DNA of 64,000 nucleotides from Panicum virgatum (lineage: Eukaryota; Streptophyta; Magnoliopsida; Poales; Poaceae): the NCBI RefSeq assembly GCF_016808335.1, contig NC_053139.1, positions 38,374,464-38,438,463 of the forward strand, given 5' to 3'. The notes beneath the pieces are model-generated. The model worked only from the letters and a program-made list of their open reading frames with translations, searched no databases and was not told the origin of the DNA. The position numbers and the translations under genes were made by a program. Below, in pieces: positions 1 through 11,419 of this stretch; the stretch's first letter is position 1, and every line of letters starts with the position of its first letter.

Positions 1-357
1 ACTTAATTCGGCGGAGACGTACAGTACTCAATGTGCATTATTTTTTTAGGTTAAGACATATTAACATGCATGATACTAAATTTCAATTATATTAACTTGC
101 GACCATAGTGAATGTATTCTTTGCAACCTTGATGTGGTTTTGGATGATAACATGCATTTATTGACTATAGCTTATTGCTTATAACTTGGTTCCAACAATC
201 TACAAGATCATTTGCTGAGTCTTGGCGTACCGTCTTTTCTAGATTCATTGTTAGTTGATGGCTTATATCATGAGTTCATATGCTGAAATTTAAATCTTAT
301 CTCAAGAACTACGCATTTGTGCTACAATTTCCTGAAATTGATTTCCTTATGTCGCAG

Positions 358-841
358 AGATTACCTTTCACCGTGGGATTTGTCGGCAGCATGGTTGCCA
401 CCATTTATGTGTCAATGGTGCTTCATAGCTACATACTTTCTGTTTTCTTCTCCGTGCTTCAGGTGATGACCTCTTCTTTGCACTCTGCATTCTCTTGCAC
501 TATGTTATTAGACTTTCATATGCGATAGGCGCCTTCACTCCTTTCAGCATAAATAGGACCATCCCTGCTCTTCCTGCTGTCTGCTAGGGACAACTCTGAA
601 GAGAAACCTGAATCTATGAATAAGCCATGTAACTCTCGCACTGCAGTCTGGGGCTTTGTTAGTTTCTGGTGCCTATCTGCTATAGTTTATAACGACTTGA
701 GCTAACAAACTTTTCTCTTGTATTTACCAGGTCCTTGCTCTAGCATATTATGCCATCTCATACTTCCCTGGTGGATCTGCTGGAATGAAGTTTCTATCAT
801 CTGCTCTTGTGTCCTCGGTGCTGAGATGCTTTGGGCGATGA
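358..841 (+). CDS. SFT2-like vesicle transport protein, C-terminal exons only
   Basis: Two coding exons, 358-462 and 731-841 (stop TGA 839-841), encode the last 71 residues of an SFT2/Got1-type membrane protein. The family consists of small four-helix proteins that act in fusion of endosome-derived vesicles with the Golgi. The first exon starts after an AG at 356-357 with RLPFT and contains a hydrophobic segment followed by VLHSYILSVFFSVLQ. The second begins VLALAYYAISYFPGG and ends VLRCFGR. The aromatic YxxSYFPGG segment and a short charged tail are characteristic of the family. The donor at 463-464 is GT and the acceptor at 729-730 is AG; the join is phase 0. The start codon and N-terminal exons lie outside the window. 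The family call is from recognition, not search. Confidence 0.82.
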
Positions 842-1500
842 GTTTTCACCTGTTAGTTGCTATCACCCATCTATTCCAGCCTGTTACACTTTTGTTCTCA
901 CTGCTCCCTAGCTAAGCTCCACGTTGTCTTATAGATTGTGAATGACCGTAGGCCGCGTCTGTCAAAGATATTTGCAACTTACCAGCCATATTACTTTCTG
1001 TGAAATGGTCCTCTGAGATAAAAACCTTTGTTGCTTGGATAAACTTGAGCAGCAGTGAAGTGAAAATTATTATGAAGTTTGAAAATTTTCTGTGAAAAGA
1101 ACACAATGCTCAAACACAATAAGTTGTCATCTAGGCCATCTGGCAGCTCTAGGCAGGATTATTTTTGTTTGTGTGGCTAATCCTGACTGTGGTATATGAT
1201 ATGTCGTAAGTCTAGTCAATCTATATTTTCCTTTCCTGTTCCGATGTCGTTTGTATGCAATCCTTATTTACCTGAATGTCATCTTTCTGTGTCTGCAGGA
1301 CTGCTTCCCAGTGCTGATTGAAGAACTGATATGGAACGATCTAGTGCTCTGTGTATCATCTTCATTGTTATGGCATGGGCCGCTTCATTACTCCCAGAAG
1401 TTTGATGCTACATTGAAGCACCGGGTGCCCAGTTATACAGTAACTTGATTTTGAGGAATGATGTTGGGCCCAACGCTTGTAAGGTAGAAAAATGAAGAAC
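842..1500 (+). other. Probable 3' UTR and downstream sequence of the SFT2-like gene
   Basis: No open frame here resembles a protein. The position directly after the SFT2 stop codon suggests 3' UTR. A CTGCAG acceptor-like site near 1298 could mark an alternatively spliced 3' UTR intron. This is inference only. Confidence 0.35.
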
Positions 1501-1788
1501 TCAGGTTGCCTGCATAGAGTTTGGTTGCATCAATTTAGATTTTTTCGAAATAGAACGAATTTAGACTGAGATCACATTGTACAAAGTATCTCAAAACTGG
1601 GCCACGATGTTTTTCTTTAGAAAAAAAAACTGGGCCTCAATTTGTGCTCATGGCAGAGGAAGCGAATACATGTATGCTTCATGTTCTCATACCTTCCTTT
1701 CAGCTCAGAGCTCAGAGACAACTATCAACTGATCTCGTCCCTACGTTCACCCTGCAGGGATAAAGTCCACATCGCCACCACTTGTTTA

Positions 1789-1789
<1 letters not shown>

Positions 1790-1867
<78 letters not shown>
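1790..1867. repeat. (TC)n microsatellite, about 78 bp
   Basis: A pure dinucleotide run of about 39 TC units lies some 320 bp upstream of the aldolase TATA-like box. It should be length-polymorphic. (CT)n tracts are common near grass promoters, but whether this one has any role is unknown. Confidence 0.97.
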
Positions 1868-1872
<5 letters not shown>

Positions 1873-2070
1873 CTTTCATCGTTTGTGTTGTAAAAAGGGA
1901 ATTGTGAGTGTCCCTTAGAATTTTTTTAGTGGAAACTATAATTTGGTTTGGCCGTCAGAAATTTGGGTGGCGCAGTGTGGCTCTCCTATCCGGAAACGGG
2001 TGATGGGTGTCCAAGGGCCCATGCGGCCATGAATCGTATTTGGCGTACCCTCCTCTCCCTGTAGATGGTG

Positions 2071-2080
2071 GTTTATAAAG
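2071..2080 (+). promoter_or_regulatory. TATA-like box of the aldolase gene
   Basis: GTTTATAAAG lies about 105 bp upstream of the aldolase ATG at 2183. This is a plausible spacing for a plant core promoter with a 5' UTR of about 75 nt. No transcription start is visible directly. Confidence 0.55.
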
Positions 2081-2182
2081 GGCAGCCACTGAAAACGCTC
2101 ACGTTTGGATTTTGTTCCTGCTCCCTTCCCTTGACCCTCCTCACCCAAAGCCTCTGCTACAGTTCTACCTGACAGGGCCACC

Positions 2183-3954
2183 ATGTCTGCTTTTGTGGGG
2201 AAATACGCAGGTTCTTGTTGCTCTGTATCTGAGATTCTGATTCTACTTTTTCATGCCCTTGCAAAGCTGCAAGTTGTTGATGTACATCTGCCTCACACTT
2301 TTCAGTATTTATTTATTTATCTTTTTAAAAAATAATTTTTGTGTGCAGTTCTAGAGCTAGTAATGCACTAGCAAAGTAATTTCAAATTTGCTAAGCAGTA
2401 TGTACCATGCATGCAGTGTAGTGGGCGCTACACTTAGGTTTTTAACAAAATCGAGCTGTTTCTGAGAAAGTCACGTTTACCGAAATTCATGTTGAACTCT
2501 TGTGTTTTAGATAAAATTTCAAGTTGGAAAAAGTTCCATTTCTTTTTGAACGCAAGAAAAAGTTCCATTTCCGTCTTTGACATAGCTGGTTTATAGTCAA
2601 GTAAACAATGATTTTCGAAAAGAATGAAACTCTAATAGACAATCGAGTAATGGAGGAGGAAATGATAGTCAGCAGCTAATTAGACACCGTTCTTGCGCTT
2701 ACGCCACGCGTCTGCAGATGAGCTGATCAAGACGGCCAAGTTCCTCGCGACGCCGGGCAAGGGCATCCTGGCCTCCGACGAGTCGACGGGCACCATCGGC
2801 AAGCGCCTCTCCAGCATCAACCTCGAGAACGTCGAGTCCAACCGGCAGGCGCTCCGCGAGCTGCTCTTCACGGCGCCCGGCGTGTTCGACTACCTCTCCG
2901 GGGTCATCCTCTTCGAGGAGACCCTGTACCAGAAGACCTCCGACGGGACGCCGTTCGTGGACCTGCTCGTCGCCGGCGGCGTGGTCCCGGGGATCAAGGT
3001 GGACAAGGGCACCGTCGAGATCGCGGGAACCAACGGCGAGACCACCACCCAGGGGCACGACTCCCTGGGCGCGCGCTGCGCCAAGTACTACGCGGCCGGC
3101 GCGCGCTTCGCCAAGTGGCGCGCCGTGCTCAAGGTCGGCGCTGCCGGGGAGCCGTCCGAGCTCGCCGTTCGGCAGAACGCCGAGGGGCTCGCGCGGTACG
3201 CGCTGCTCTGCCAGGAGAACGGCCTCGTCCCCATCGTCGAGCCCGAGATCCTCACCGACGGCGGCCACGACATCAAGACCTGCGCCGCCGCCACCGAGCG
3301 CGTCCTCGCCGCCGTCTACAAGTCGCTCAACGACCACAAGGTCCTCCTCGAGGGCACCCTCCTCAAGACCAACATGGTCACCCCTGGCTCCGACAGCCCC
3401 AAGGCACGTGCCAGCATCTTGCTCCCATCCTTCTTGCAATTCTTTTTTTTTTTTCATACTGTTCGGCTGGTCTATAAACTGGCTGATTTCGGCTGATTCA
3501 ATAGCGTTCGTGAAGGAGAATGCACCAATCCGTACACCGTGCAAGATTAATTTCTCATGGGTGCCACTTGCAATTTGTGCGTGCACAGGTTGGCGTGGAG
3601 GTGATCGCGGAGTACACGGTGGCAACGCTGCGGCGCACGGTGCCGCCGGCGGTGGCCGGGGTGGTGTTCCTGTCGGGCGGGCAGAGCGAGGAGGAGGCGA
3701 CGCAGAACCTGAACGCCATGAACAAGCTGGAGGTGCTCAGGCCCTGGACGCTCTCCTTCTCCTTCGGCCGCGCGCTGCAGCAGAGCACCCTCAAGAAGTG
3801 GCTCGGCAAGAAGGAGAACGTCGCCGCCGCGCAGGCCGCCTTCGTCGCCCGGTGCAAGGCCAACTCCGAGGCCACGCTTGGCAAGTACGCCGGCTCCGGC
3901 GCCGGGGACGCCGCCGCATCCGAGAGCTTGTACGTCAAGGGGTACAAGTACTAA
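2183..3954 (+). CDS. Fructose-bisphosphate aldolase, class I, cytosolic type
   Basis: Cleaves fructose 1,6-bisphosphate to dihydroxyacetone phosphate and glyceraldehyde 3-phosphate in glycolysis and gluconeogenesis. Exons are 2183-2210, 2718-3403 and 3589-3954, giving 359 residues, the usual plant cytosolic length. The start MSAFVGKYA joins across intron 1 to DELIKTAKF. Family landmarks are [43 protein letters not shown] with the Schiff-base lysine at residue 226, GGQSEEEA, and a C-terminal Tyr. No transit peptide is present, hence cytosolic. The second intron (3404-3588) starts GC rather than GT and ends AG. Two features are unusual for the family: the proline normally following the active-site lysine is Thr, and the usual QGLDGLG segment reads QGHDSLG. 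The third-position GC content is very high, as in many grass genes. Confidence 0.95.
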
Positions 3955-4294
3955 GCCGCTGCCACGCCGGTGGCCTCGGCCTGGGACCCAATCCTTGTGG
4001 TCCACGTGGCAGCATTCGGACCATGTCAAGATTCGTGCGGATATATGTGCTTCACCTGTGTAGTTGTGTTGTGGACTAAATTGTCTCTTCCCTCCGGCAC
4101 CTAGTTAACCAAAAAACATGTTATCAAAAAAAAAAACCAAAAAACTGTGTCAAAATGTTGATTTGTTTGCACTTTGCATGTACACTGATACTAGTATTAC
4201 TGAAGATATATAAGTGTAATACATGGATGTTACTGAAAGCTTTGATTCATTGGGTCTTTGCATACAGCACATTTCATAGCTCAGAGATTACTAT
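3955..4294. other. 3' flank of the aldolase gene
   Basis: Contains the probable 3' UTR and an A-rich stretch at about 4116-4145. No gene is visible before the transposon that starts at 4295. Confidence 0.4.
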
Positions 4295-5116
4295 GGGTCT
4301 GTTTGGCAGGGCTCCGACTCCTCTGAAAACGGCTCCGGTTCTGGCTTCTTTGGTGGAGCGGCTTTTTTGATGGAGCTGAAGCCGTTTTGAAAAACGTTTG
4401 GCAAAACGGCTTCACATGTTGGATTGATGTTGTGAAATGTCTAAATTACCCTTCCCTATATTTTTTATCTATTTTTTCTTTTTCCCTTCTCATTTTCTCC
4501 TCTCATTTTCTTTTTTCTCACCTCTTTTCTTTTCCCCCCTCCTCTCCTCCTTATCCATTCATTCACTACGCCTGCGTCTGGCCCGTTTCCTCCTCCCCCG
4601 CCGGCCTCCCTCCTCCCCGCCGTCGCGCTCCCTCCAGTGCCGTGAGCTCCCTCCACCGGCACCGCAAGCTCCCTGCTCCCCGCCGGCCGCCCTCCTCCCC
4701 ACGGGCTGCGCCCCTCCGGTGGCCGTCGTCCGCCCCGCCCAGGCCGCGCGCTCCGACCCCGGCCGCGCGTTGCGCTCCAGCGGCCTCCGCTCCGCCCGCA
4801 CCGCCGCAGGCGCGCGCTCCGGCTGCCTCCGCCCTGTCCAGGCCGCGCGCACCGCTCCGCGCCGCCGGCCGCTGTCGGCACCTCCGTCCGCCTCCTCTCT
4901 CTATCTCGGCCGCCGCGATTACCGAGGGTATCGTTGGAAAAAAGTGGGGCGGAGCCACGAAAACGTGGCTCCACCTCCCTTGAATCGCTCCAGTGAGCGG
5001 GAAACGCGGGGCTCCAGAAGCGTTCCGAAGCCGGAGCCGCGGGTGAAGCACCATTTGGCAGGGCTCCGGACGAAGCCGGTTTTGGAGCCGTCCGTGGAGC
5101 CCTGCCAAACGGGGCC
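4295..5116. mobile_element. Non-autonomous DNA transposon with terminal inverted repeats (PIF/Harbinger-like?)
   Basis: The left end reads GGGTCTGTTTGGCAGGGCTC and the right end is its near inverse, ending GAGCCCTGCCAAACGGGGCC. Both are flanked by TAT (4292-4294 and 5117-5119); CTAT is also possible. The inner sub-terminal parts are again inverted (GGCTCCGG/CCGGAGCC motifs). The interior is pyrimidine-rich, then very GC-rich and proline/arginine-coding in all frames, so long ORFs here are artefacts of composition. No transposase is present. The 3-bp duplication and the TGTTTGG end suggest PIF/Harbinger (Tourist), but the superfamily is uncertain. Confidence 0.75.
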
Positions 5117-5189
5117 TATATTTGCTTCACAACATTCATATCTAATCCACAGCCTATATTTGCTTCACAACATTCATATCTAATCCACA
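5114..5189. repeat. 38-bp perfect tandem duplication
   Basis: Two identical 38-bp units, 5114-5151 and 5152-5189, each beginning GCCTATATTTGC. The first unit includes the last bases of the transposon at 4295-5116, so the duplication arose at or after its insertion. Confidence 0.93.
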
Positions 5190-5482
5190 AATTTTCAGGT
5201 GTTCCAACTTATTTACTAAGAGATGTGAAGGGAAAGAAAGGGTGGAAAACATGTACATTATTTGGTGGTGCGATGTTTTCTACAGTAAACACTGTAGCTA
5301 AACTACATATTGTGCACTACTGGGACAGTGACATCACCACTATCTACATACATTAAGCCTTCTTATTATGCAGAAAGACTAACACGCCAATTACAATCTG
5401 ATGAAGCGCTAGCATTAAAGCTGGTTCTGAACAAATTTGCGCAGGAGTCTCTTTCAACATGTGCTACTCCATAGGCTTCAGA

Positions 5483-8400
5483 TCAGTATAGCCTGATCCT
5501 TGTGGTTATGTTCTGCTGGCATAGAGGGCAGCGCTCCAAAATTTTCCCGCATTCATAGCAAGTCTGCAAACACATGTATGTTAGCAGCCTAGAATGCAGA
5601 ACAGGAATTGTGTAGCGAAAACGTTGAGTACAGTCAGCTAAAAGTTTCCCACACCTGATGTCCACAGCCAAATGCAAGGTCCTTCGATTTATACATGCAA
5701 ATGGGGCACAGCTGCAGGTAAAAAGTGTCAAGCTCTTAGTTTGTAGGGCGGAGAGAATAGTTTTAGCACATATTCCGTCAGCAGATAGGAACCCAAACAT
5801 GGAATACCCTTTGCTCCAGGATTTGAAAGTCATCAGTACGACCACAAGATGCAAATATATGTATCCCAGTACAACAGCAAGCTTGACTACTATGGTTTCC
5901 AGATCAAATGGAACATAAGAAGGTACAAGTGAAACTGAGAAATAGTTAAATCAGGCTAGGTTTATAAGGGAAGTTAAAGAAACAAAATGCAAGGGTCGAA
6001 TATCAATAAGCCTAATAACATGTGAATACACTGGTAAAATCAAATTTCCAGTGATTCAGTTTAACTTTGATTTGGGCATAAAATGATCGGGGATGGTGAA
6101 AATAAGAAAGATATATACGTACCAGTCTGTCCTCTAAAGCACTTTCTGCTGCATAAGTGTCAGGTCTCCTTGTGGCGGCAGGTTGCTGCTGTTTCAAGCT
6201 CTCGGAACGTTGCTGAAAGCCACTTGTTTGTTGGTCAAAGCTACTAGATCGTGAATAAACACCAGATTGCTGACTGAAGCTAGTTGACCGCGAATAAGCA
6301 TTCCTTGTTGGTGGCGGCAGAGCAACTCTTGGAGTTATTCTGTGTCGGCGTCTGAAATAGTAGAAAAAAATTAAGAAAGTGGTGAATTGGCACATCATTT
6401 CTCAAAGCTCAAGTTGTAGTCCTAATTGACCCAGCATAGCATTAGAAATCATAGTAGATACCCTAAGAGTTGAAGATCAAGTGTTGCTTTGTACTGTTCA
6501 GGAATTTCCATCAGTGCTGACAATGCAAATTCTGCCTCCTTTCTCTCAGCAGCTATGCTCTTTGACATAATCTCCGTGAAATTCACAAACTGCAAAAATA
6601 AACTTCCATACCTATGTTATTTCGAACCAGATTATTCAGTTGACTACTAGACATAATCTGTAGGACAATCACCTGGAAATTGTCAAATGAGCGAGCAGGT
6701 ATATTGTCATCAAACTGGTGCATCATGTCCCATGGTCCATCACCAACCCCGACAAGAACAATTGACAGAGGGAACTGGCTGGAATATTTTTTGAAGGAGA
6801 GATATTATTCTGTGTTTACTTTATTGAAACATTAGATTCAGTAGAACATGAAGGTATTACTTATTTACTTCTGAAACCTCTGTCAGATAGAGTACCTTGC
6901 TTTTACTATTGCGTCAATTGTATCTCGCTCCTGCGGACTTAATTGTCCATATTGTGTATCAACACTTCGGGTTACCTATAACCAGAAGTTTTATCCATGT
7001 GAAAAAAGTGTACACAAACAAAAGCTCTACTAGAGAAAAGCTTTGCTAACAAACATTTAATGGTCAGAGTGACTTAAACAAAGGCAAAAATTTGATAATA
7101 TGTTTGCCAACCTGTCCATCAGCAATTATCAGAAGAACATGGTATTGACCACCAGTGCTGTCAACAATTCCAACTGCTGTCTCAATTATCGGAGCAAAAG
7201 ATGTAGGCCCTGTTAGAAAATAACCATGAATATTTTAGTATGCACTTCTTTCGCTGATAAACTACTAAAATTTTAGTTTCCAAGCTTTAGTACTATTAAA
7301 AAAGCTAGATAAACCTAGGAGGAAATAGGTGGATTTGTACTAAGAAGAACTAACCAAATAGTCACCCAAATTTGCCTTGACAAGGACTAAATTTGAGTGG
7401 TCTGGGCATACATCCACACCCTCATCCAACTGATCTAGACTCATTTCCTATTTAAGTACTCCCTCCATTCCAAATTATAGATCGTTTTGGCTTTTTCTAG
7501 AGACACAATTTTTACTATGCATCTAGACATAGCGTATATCTAGATCCATAGCAAAATCTACATATCTAGACAAGCCAAAACGACCTAAAATTTGGGATGG
7601 ATGGAGTACCATTTGATAAACAGCTAGTTACAACATGCTGTGAAATAGCAAATTCTACTTATTGTCTCTCCTTTATGAAAGAAAGAACTACTTTCTTCAG
7701 AAGAAAAGAAAGAAAGAAAATGTCTACATTAAATCTTTACTGAACGAACCAGCTAATCGAAGAGTTGGAACAATTTCTCTGTATCTTTCTAGCGCCTCTT
7801 CAAAACCGTTGCATGGACGGTTCTCTGGGTAAAAGCTGAATACCTCCTGATCATGAGTTGATGCTGCTCATCAGAGAACAGAAGCTCTAGATCAGCAATG
7901 TGTTTTAGACATGTAATTGAAAATCCATCAAGTGATCAACAGAAAAAAGGAGCTAAATAATTACCATCACCAAATCCAAAGCAGGGAATCAAATTATCTT
8001 CATCAAAAGCTGAAAGTGTCCTTCCAATAATAGATATGGCTTGTTCATATGGGTTTGGAGTGCTTCCAATATCATGCAGGCAGCGGCGATTGAAGGACAT
8101 TTTACCTAACATAAAAAAGTTCTCCTAAAACCAGGGAATCAAGAAATAGTATGGTAGCTCTTGTTTCAAAAGAGAAATATTCTGGTAGCTTAGTGTGTAA
8201 TGAGCACCAGTACAGCACAGAACAAATGTAAAGAAACACAAGTATGCATCCGAAGTCAAAAGGGGGGAATCTATTAACCTGTCCATTCATTGCTCTTTGT
8301 GAAATCAATGCCTACAATAAGATTTGAAGATTCAAGGCCTGCTTGTGCCAAAGCTTCAGTCACCTGTACAAGTAACAGAACCATAACTGAAAGACGAATA

Positions 8401-8862
8401 TTGTGCAAGACTCTAGTACATGCACAATGTGACTATGGCCCTTTAGGAACTGAAGCAAGATATGAATTTGATATAGTGACAACTGATATCATGAAAAGAC
8501 ACTAGTGAAGAGAATGCAAAAATACAGCTCCTGTTGGAATCCTTTGGAGAAAGCAATCCTATCGAAACAGTTTCTTCCAAGCTCCAAAGTTAACCAAGGA
8601 TGATTGAACAAAAAGAAGAATAACACCATTTTATGCAGCTAGTGGATACCTGACTCAAAGAGCGGTAGTCATCACCAATCCTTGAATACTTCCTCTGCAA
8701 CCTGGCGTGTGTTTCTGGCTGCACATTGTTCTCTGAAGAAGGGGCGTACCTCGCGCTATAACTGGATGTTGGATTTCCAGCATGCCTGGAAGTATACCCC
8801 GATGAAGTATTGCCATAATCATAAGAGTAGCTATAGGAAGGCTTGGAGTCCTTTTGCCCCAT
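5483..8862 (-). CDS. RGLG-type E3 ubiquitin-protein ligase (copine/vWA domain plus RING)
   Basis: Eleven coding exons on the minus strand: 8862-8650, 8363-8279, 8105-7965, 7863-7750, 7209-7112, 6975-6896, 6778-6673, 6589-6462, 6351-6123, 5711-5655 and 5563-5483. They total 443 residues and are in phase throughout. The N-terminus MGQKDS fits N-myristoylation, known to anchor RGLG proteins at the plasma membrane. A copine-type vWA domain spans about residues 75-325, with a MIDAS motif in GIDFTKS and blocks FGFGDA, STHDQ and [11 protein letters not shown] Gln/Ser-rich linker (about 325-398) leads to a C-terminal RING with all eight ligands (C400, C403, C414, H416, C419, C422, C429, C432). RGLG enzymes make K63-linked chains and modulate auxin, drought and ABA responses. 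Intron 4 (7749-7210) carries a Stowaway MITE. Confidence 0.95.
7459..7606. mobile_element. Stowaway-type MITE (148 bp) in an RGLG intron
   Basis: The terminal inverted repeats start CTCCCTCCATTCCAAATT and end in the inverse, ATGGATGGAG. They are flanked by TA on both sides (7457-7458, 7607-7608). This is the classic Tc1/mariner-derived grass Stowaway structure. Confidence 0.88.
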
Positions 8863-10004
8863 TGTTCAGCCTGCACCTCCGGATGACCCCAACACCCTGA
8901 TGAGCTTCCTGGTATATGGAAGAAAAACATCACTACATTACACACCAATAAGTACTAACTAACTGGAATAAAGCATAGCCTTTTATGACATGTCTGAAGA
9001 AGTTAAAGTGGGGCTTTTTGAAGGATGCCTAATTCATGGTTGGGATTCCCCACTGCCAATAATAGGCATATTTCCTAATTCCTACAACCCTACACCATCG
9101 TTCCCCCATCTCCTTTCCATGGCCAATATTTTTCTTTTTTCGAATTTTCCCTGGCCAAAATCGACCAAACATGCGCCAGGTCCACTACAAGCATCGGCCA
9201 TATACACGAAGGCCGCTAACGAAACTAGAATTCGGCATAGCACAAACCTCGGATACTTAGGGACGAACACTGGACAAACTCACCTGACTGGATTTGATCC
9301 AAACACCTCCTAAGCGGCTAAGCCAACCGAGAATTCGGCGTCCTCACCAAGTGGAGAAAGAACGGGGTAGGAGAAGTGGGGGAGGGGAAATTGGGCAGAT
9401 GAGACGGGCTTGCCGGTGCGAGAAATCGAGACCGGGCCAAGAAAACCAGAGCAGATACACCACCGCACGGAACCCGACCAGCGAATCAGCGACCCACGTG
9501 GGGGCTCACCCACCTCCGCCCGTGTCCCGTGGCGTCCAAGAACGCGCGCCTCCGCTCCGCAACGAGGGCGAGGATGAGGAAGACGACGACGGGAGTCAGG
9601 CGGGCCGCCCACCGGATGAAGCGCGGCGCACTCGGTCACAACAATAATAACCGGAGGGGGAAGAAGTCAAGAACCCCGCTGGGGGCTCGAAGTGCAGTGG
9701 GGGAGGGAGGGAAGTCAAGTCAATTGCTTATCGCTCCACCCGGCGGCAATGCAATGCGATGATGCAGCGGCAGCGGAGGCGGGGAGGGAGGTTTCTTGTC
9801 CGCCGGGGTCTCTGACCCGGCGCGCGCGCTCTCGCGCCCGGTGAGCGTCGCCCGCCGGGGAAAACGACGGAGGAAGCTTCGGAGCGGGAGAGGGGGCGAC
9901 GATGATTGCTGGGATTGGTAAAAGAAGGCTACTTGTCGCGGTCATCGGCACCCGGAGGGGAAGGCGTTTGCTGGTGAAGTGGTGAGGACTGGGTGGTTTA
10001 TATG
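8863..10004 (-). promoter_or_regulatory. 5' UTR, UTR intron and core promoter of the RGLG-like gene
   Basis: Upstream of the ATG at 8862 there is an acceptor (AG = 8910-8909), and a strong donor CAG|GTGAGT lies at 9284/9283. This implies a 5' UTR intron of about 374 bp. A GC-rich leader candidate extends to about 9970, and a TATAAA-like box reads on the minus strand at about 9996-10004. ORFs in the GC-rich segment do not resemble proteins and are taken as leader sequence. The exon and promoter limits are inference. Confidence 0.5.
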
Positions 10005-10402
10005 ATTATCCACTCGGGAGGAAAAGTCAGCGGCGAGCGAAGCGCAGCAAAGTTACGTGCACGCACGTACGGTTACACGGGACGACTGGTTGCATTTTAT
10101 TCTTGACGGCTTTCTTTACCAAAAAAAGTTCTTGATGGCTGCAAGTGCTATTCCGATAATTTTCTAGCACAGGGGTGTTTGGAGGAGCCATGGCTAAAAG
10201 TTAGGTAGATGAGTGAGAACTATTTATCTGGCTTGGAAGGGATGGTTAAAGAGATGAAGTTGAAGGTATTTTGATCTTTCCCTAAGTGATTGGTTCCTAT
10301 TAGCATCCATTACTTTCTTTCTCGCAGCTAAAAAGTTGAGATATTTTCTAGATCTAGCCAGGTTTAAACCATCCATTAGATTTCCTGATTAAATATACTA
10401 CT

Positions 10403-10628
10403 ACCTCCGTTCCAAATGTAGTTCGTTTGACTTTTTTACTCTAAATTTAATCACTCGTCTTATTAAAAAAATATAAATATTGCCAAATTTAAGTTATTTT
10501 TGAAGATCTTGTATTGATAAAGCGATCCACAACAAAAGAATTGATATTTTGCATAAATTTTTAAATAAGACGAGTGGTTAATTTGAGATTAAAAAAGTCA
10601 AATGACCTACAATTTAAAACTGGGAGAG
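10403..10628. mobile_element. Stowaway-type MITE, about 226 bp
   Basis: The left end CTACCTCCGTTCCAAATGTA and right end TTTAAAACTGGGAGAG are imperfect inverted repeats. Internal inverted blocks (TCGTTTGACTTTTT against AAAAAGTCAAATGACC) pair, and TA flanks both sides. It is the same family as the copy at 26096-26327 but more decayed. Confidence 0.75.
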
Positions 10629-10869
10629 TAGTACTAAATTTTAACACTTCATTTATTAGCACCTTCAACCAATAGAGATCTCACTAAACTAACGTAACGT
10701 AGGAGTACAACACAATAAATTTTCGTATCAATGCACAACATGTCAATATCAACATACTCTTTCCGTTTCAAATTGTAGATTCTTTTAGTTTTATCCTAAA
10801 TCGGACATATCTACCTTCGATCATTTTATAAAATATATTGACATCTATATTTTCAAATAAATGCACTAT

Positions 10870-11125
10870 TAATATTCCATCCGTTTTTATTTATATACAC
10901 AACTTATGAAGTTTGTCTGAAGTCAAACTTAGCTAATTTTGACCAAGTCTATAGAAAAATATAGCAACAATTATACTACCCAACATATACTTATCAATAT
11001 ATATTTCATGGTGGAATCAATGAAACAAATTTGGTATTGCAAAAATTATTATTTTCTCTATAAATATGGTCAAAGTTAGTTAAATTTAATTTAGAACAAC
11101 CGTAATCCGACATGTAAAATAAAAT
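10870..11125. mobile_element. Decayed Stowaway-like MITE
   Basis: TTCCATCCGTTTTTATTTAT at the left and internal pairing of TTGACCAAGTC with GGTCAAAGTTAG suggest a Stowaway family member. The right terminus is not clear. Confidence 0.4.
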
Positions 11126-11185
11126 AAAGTTGGCTAAAAATTGGTGAACCAACTGGCTGAGATTCCGAATAGCCCAAGCTTGGTA

Positions 11186-11419
11186 CGGCCCCGTTTAGTT
11201 CCCAATAAATTTTCTACAGTACTCGTCACATCGAATATTTATACACATGCATGGAACATTAAATGTAGTTGAAAAAATAACTAATTACATAGTCTAACTG
11301 ATTAGCATGAGACGAATCTTTTAAGCCTAGTTAGTCTATATTTAAACATTAATTACCAAATAACAACGAAAGTACTACAGTGCCAAAATCCAAATATTTT
11401 CGCGAACTAAACGGGGCCG
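11186..11419. mobile_element. MITE with GGCCCCGTTTAGTTC inverted termini
   Basis: The perfect terminal inverted repeat CGGCCCCGTTTAGTTC / GAACTAAACGGGGCCG spans 11186-11419. It is flanked by TA (11184-11185, 11420-11421), or by GTAC if the outer C/G is counted outside. The interior holds conserved blocks (CATGGAACATTAAATG, AATAACTAATTACA) shared with a decayed copy at about 55742-55965. This family is abundant in grasses; the superfamily cannot be settled from one copy. Confidence 0.82.

Larger units (their letters stand above)
10005..11185. other. Intergenic region with decayed MITE sequence
   Basis: No gene is visible. Apart from the Stowaway elements listed separately, a further partial Stowaway-like end (ACTCTTTCCGTTTCAAATTG) lies near 10756-10860. 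The rest is AT-rich unique sequence. Confidence 0.5.

Noticed and set aside
1642..1893. Ser/Leu-repeat frame
   Set aside because: It is the translation of the (TC)n microsatellite.
2699..3625. 308-codon minus-strand open frame over the aldolase exon
   Set aside because: It is the antisense of a GC-rich, third-position-biased exon; such shadow frames are expected and it has no family resemblance.
4437..5183. 248-codon plus frame rich in Pro/Arg/Ser
   Set aside because: It lies inside the transposon 4295-5116, is open in several frames because of composition, and runs past the element end.
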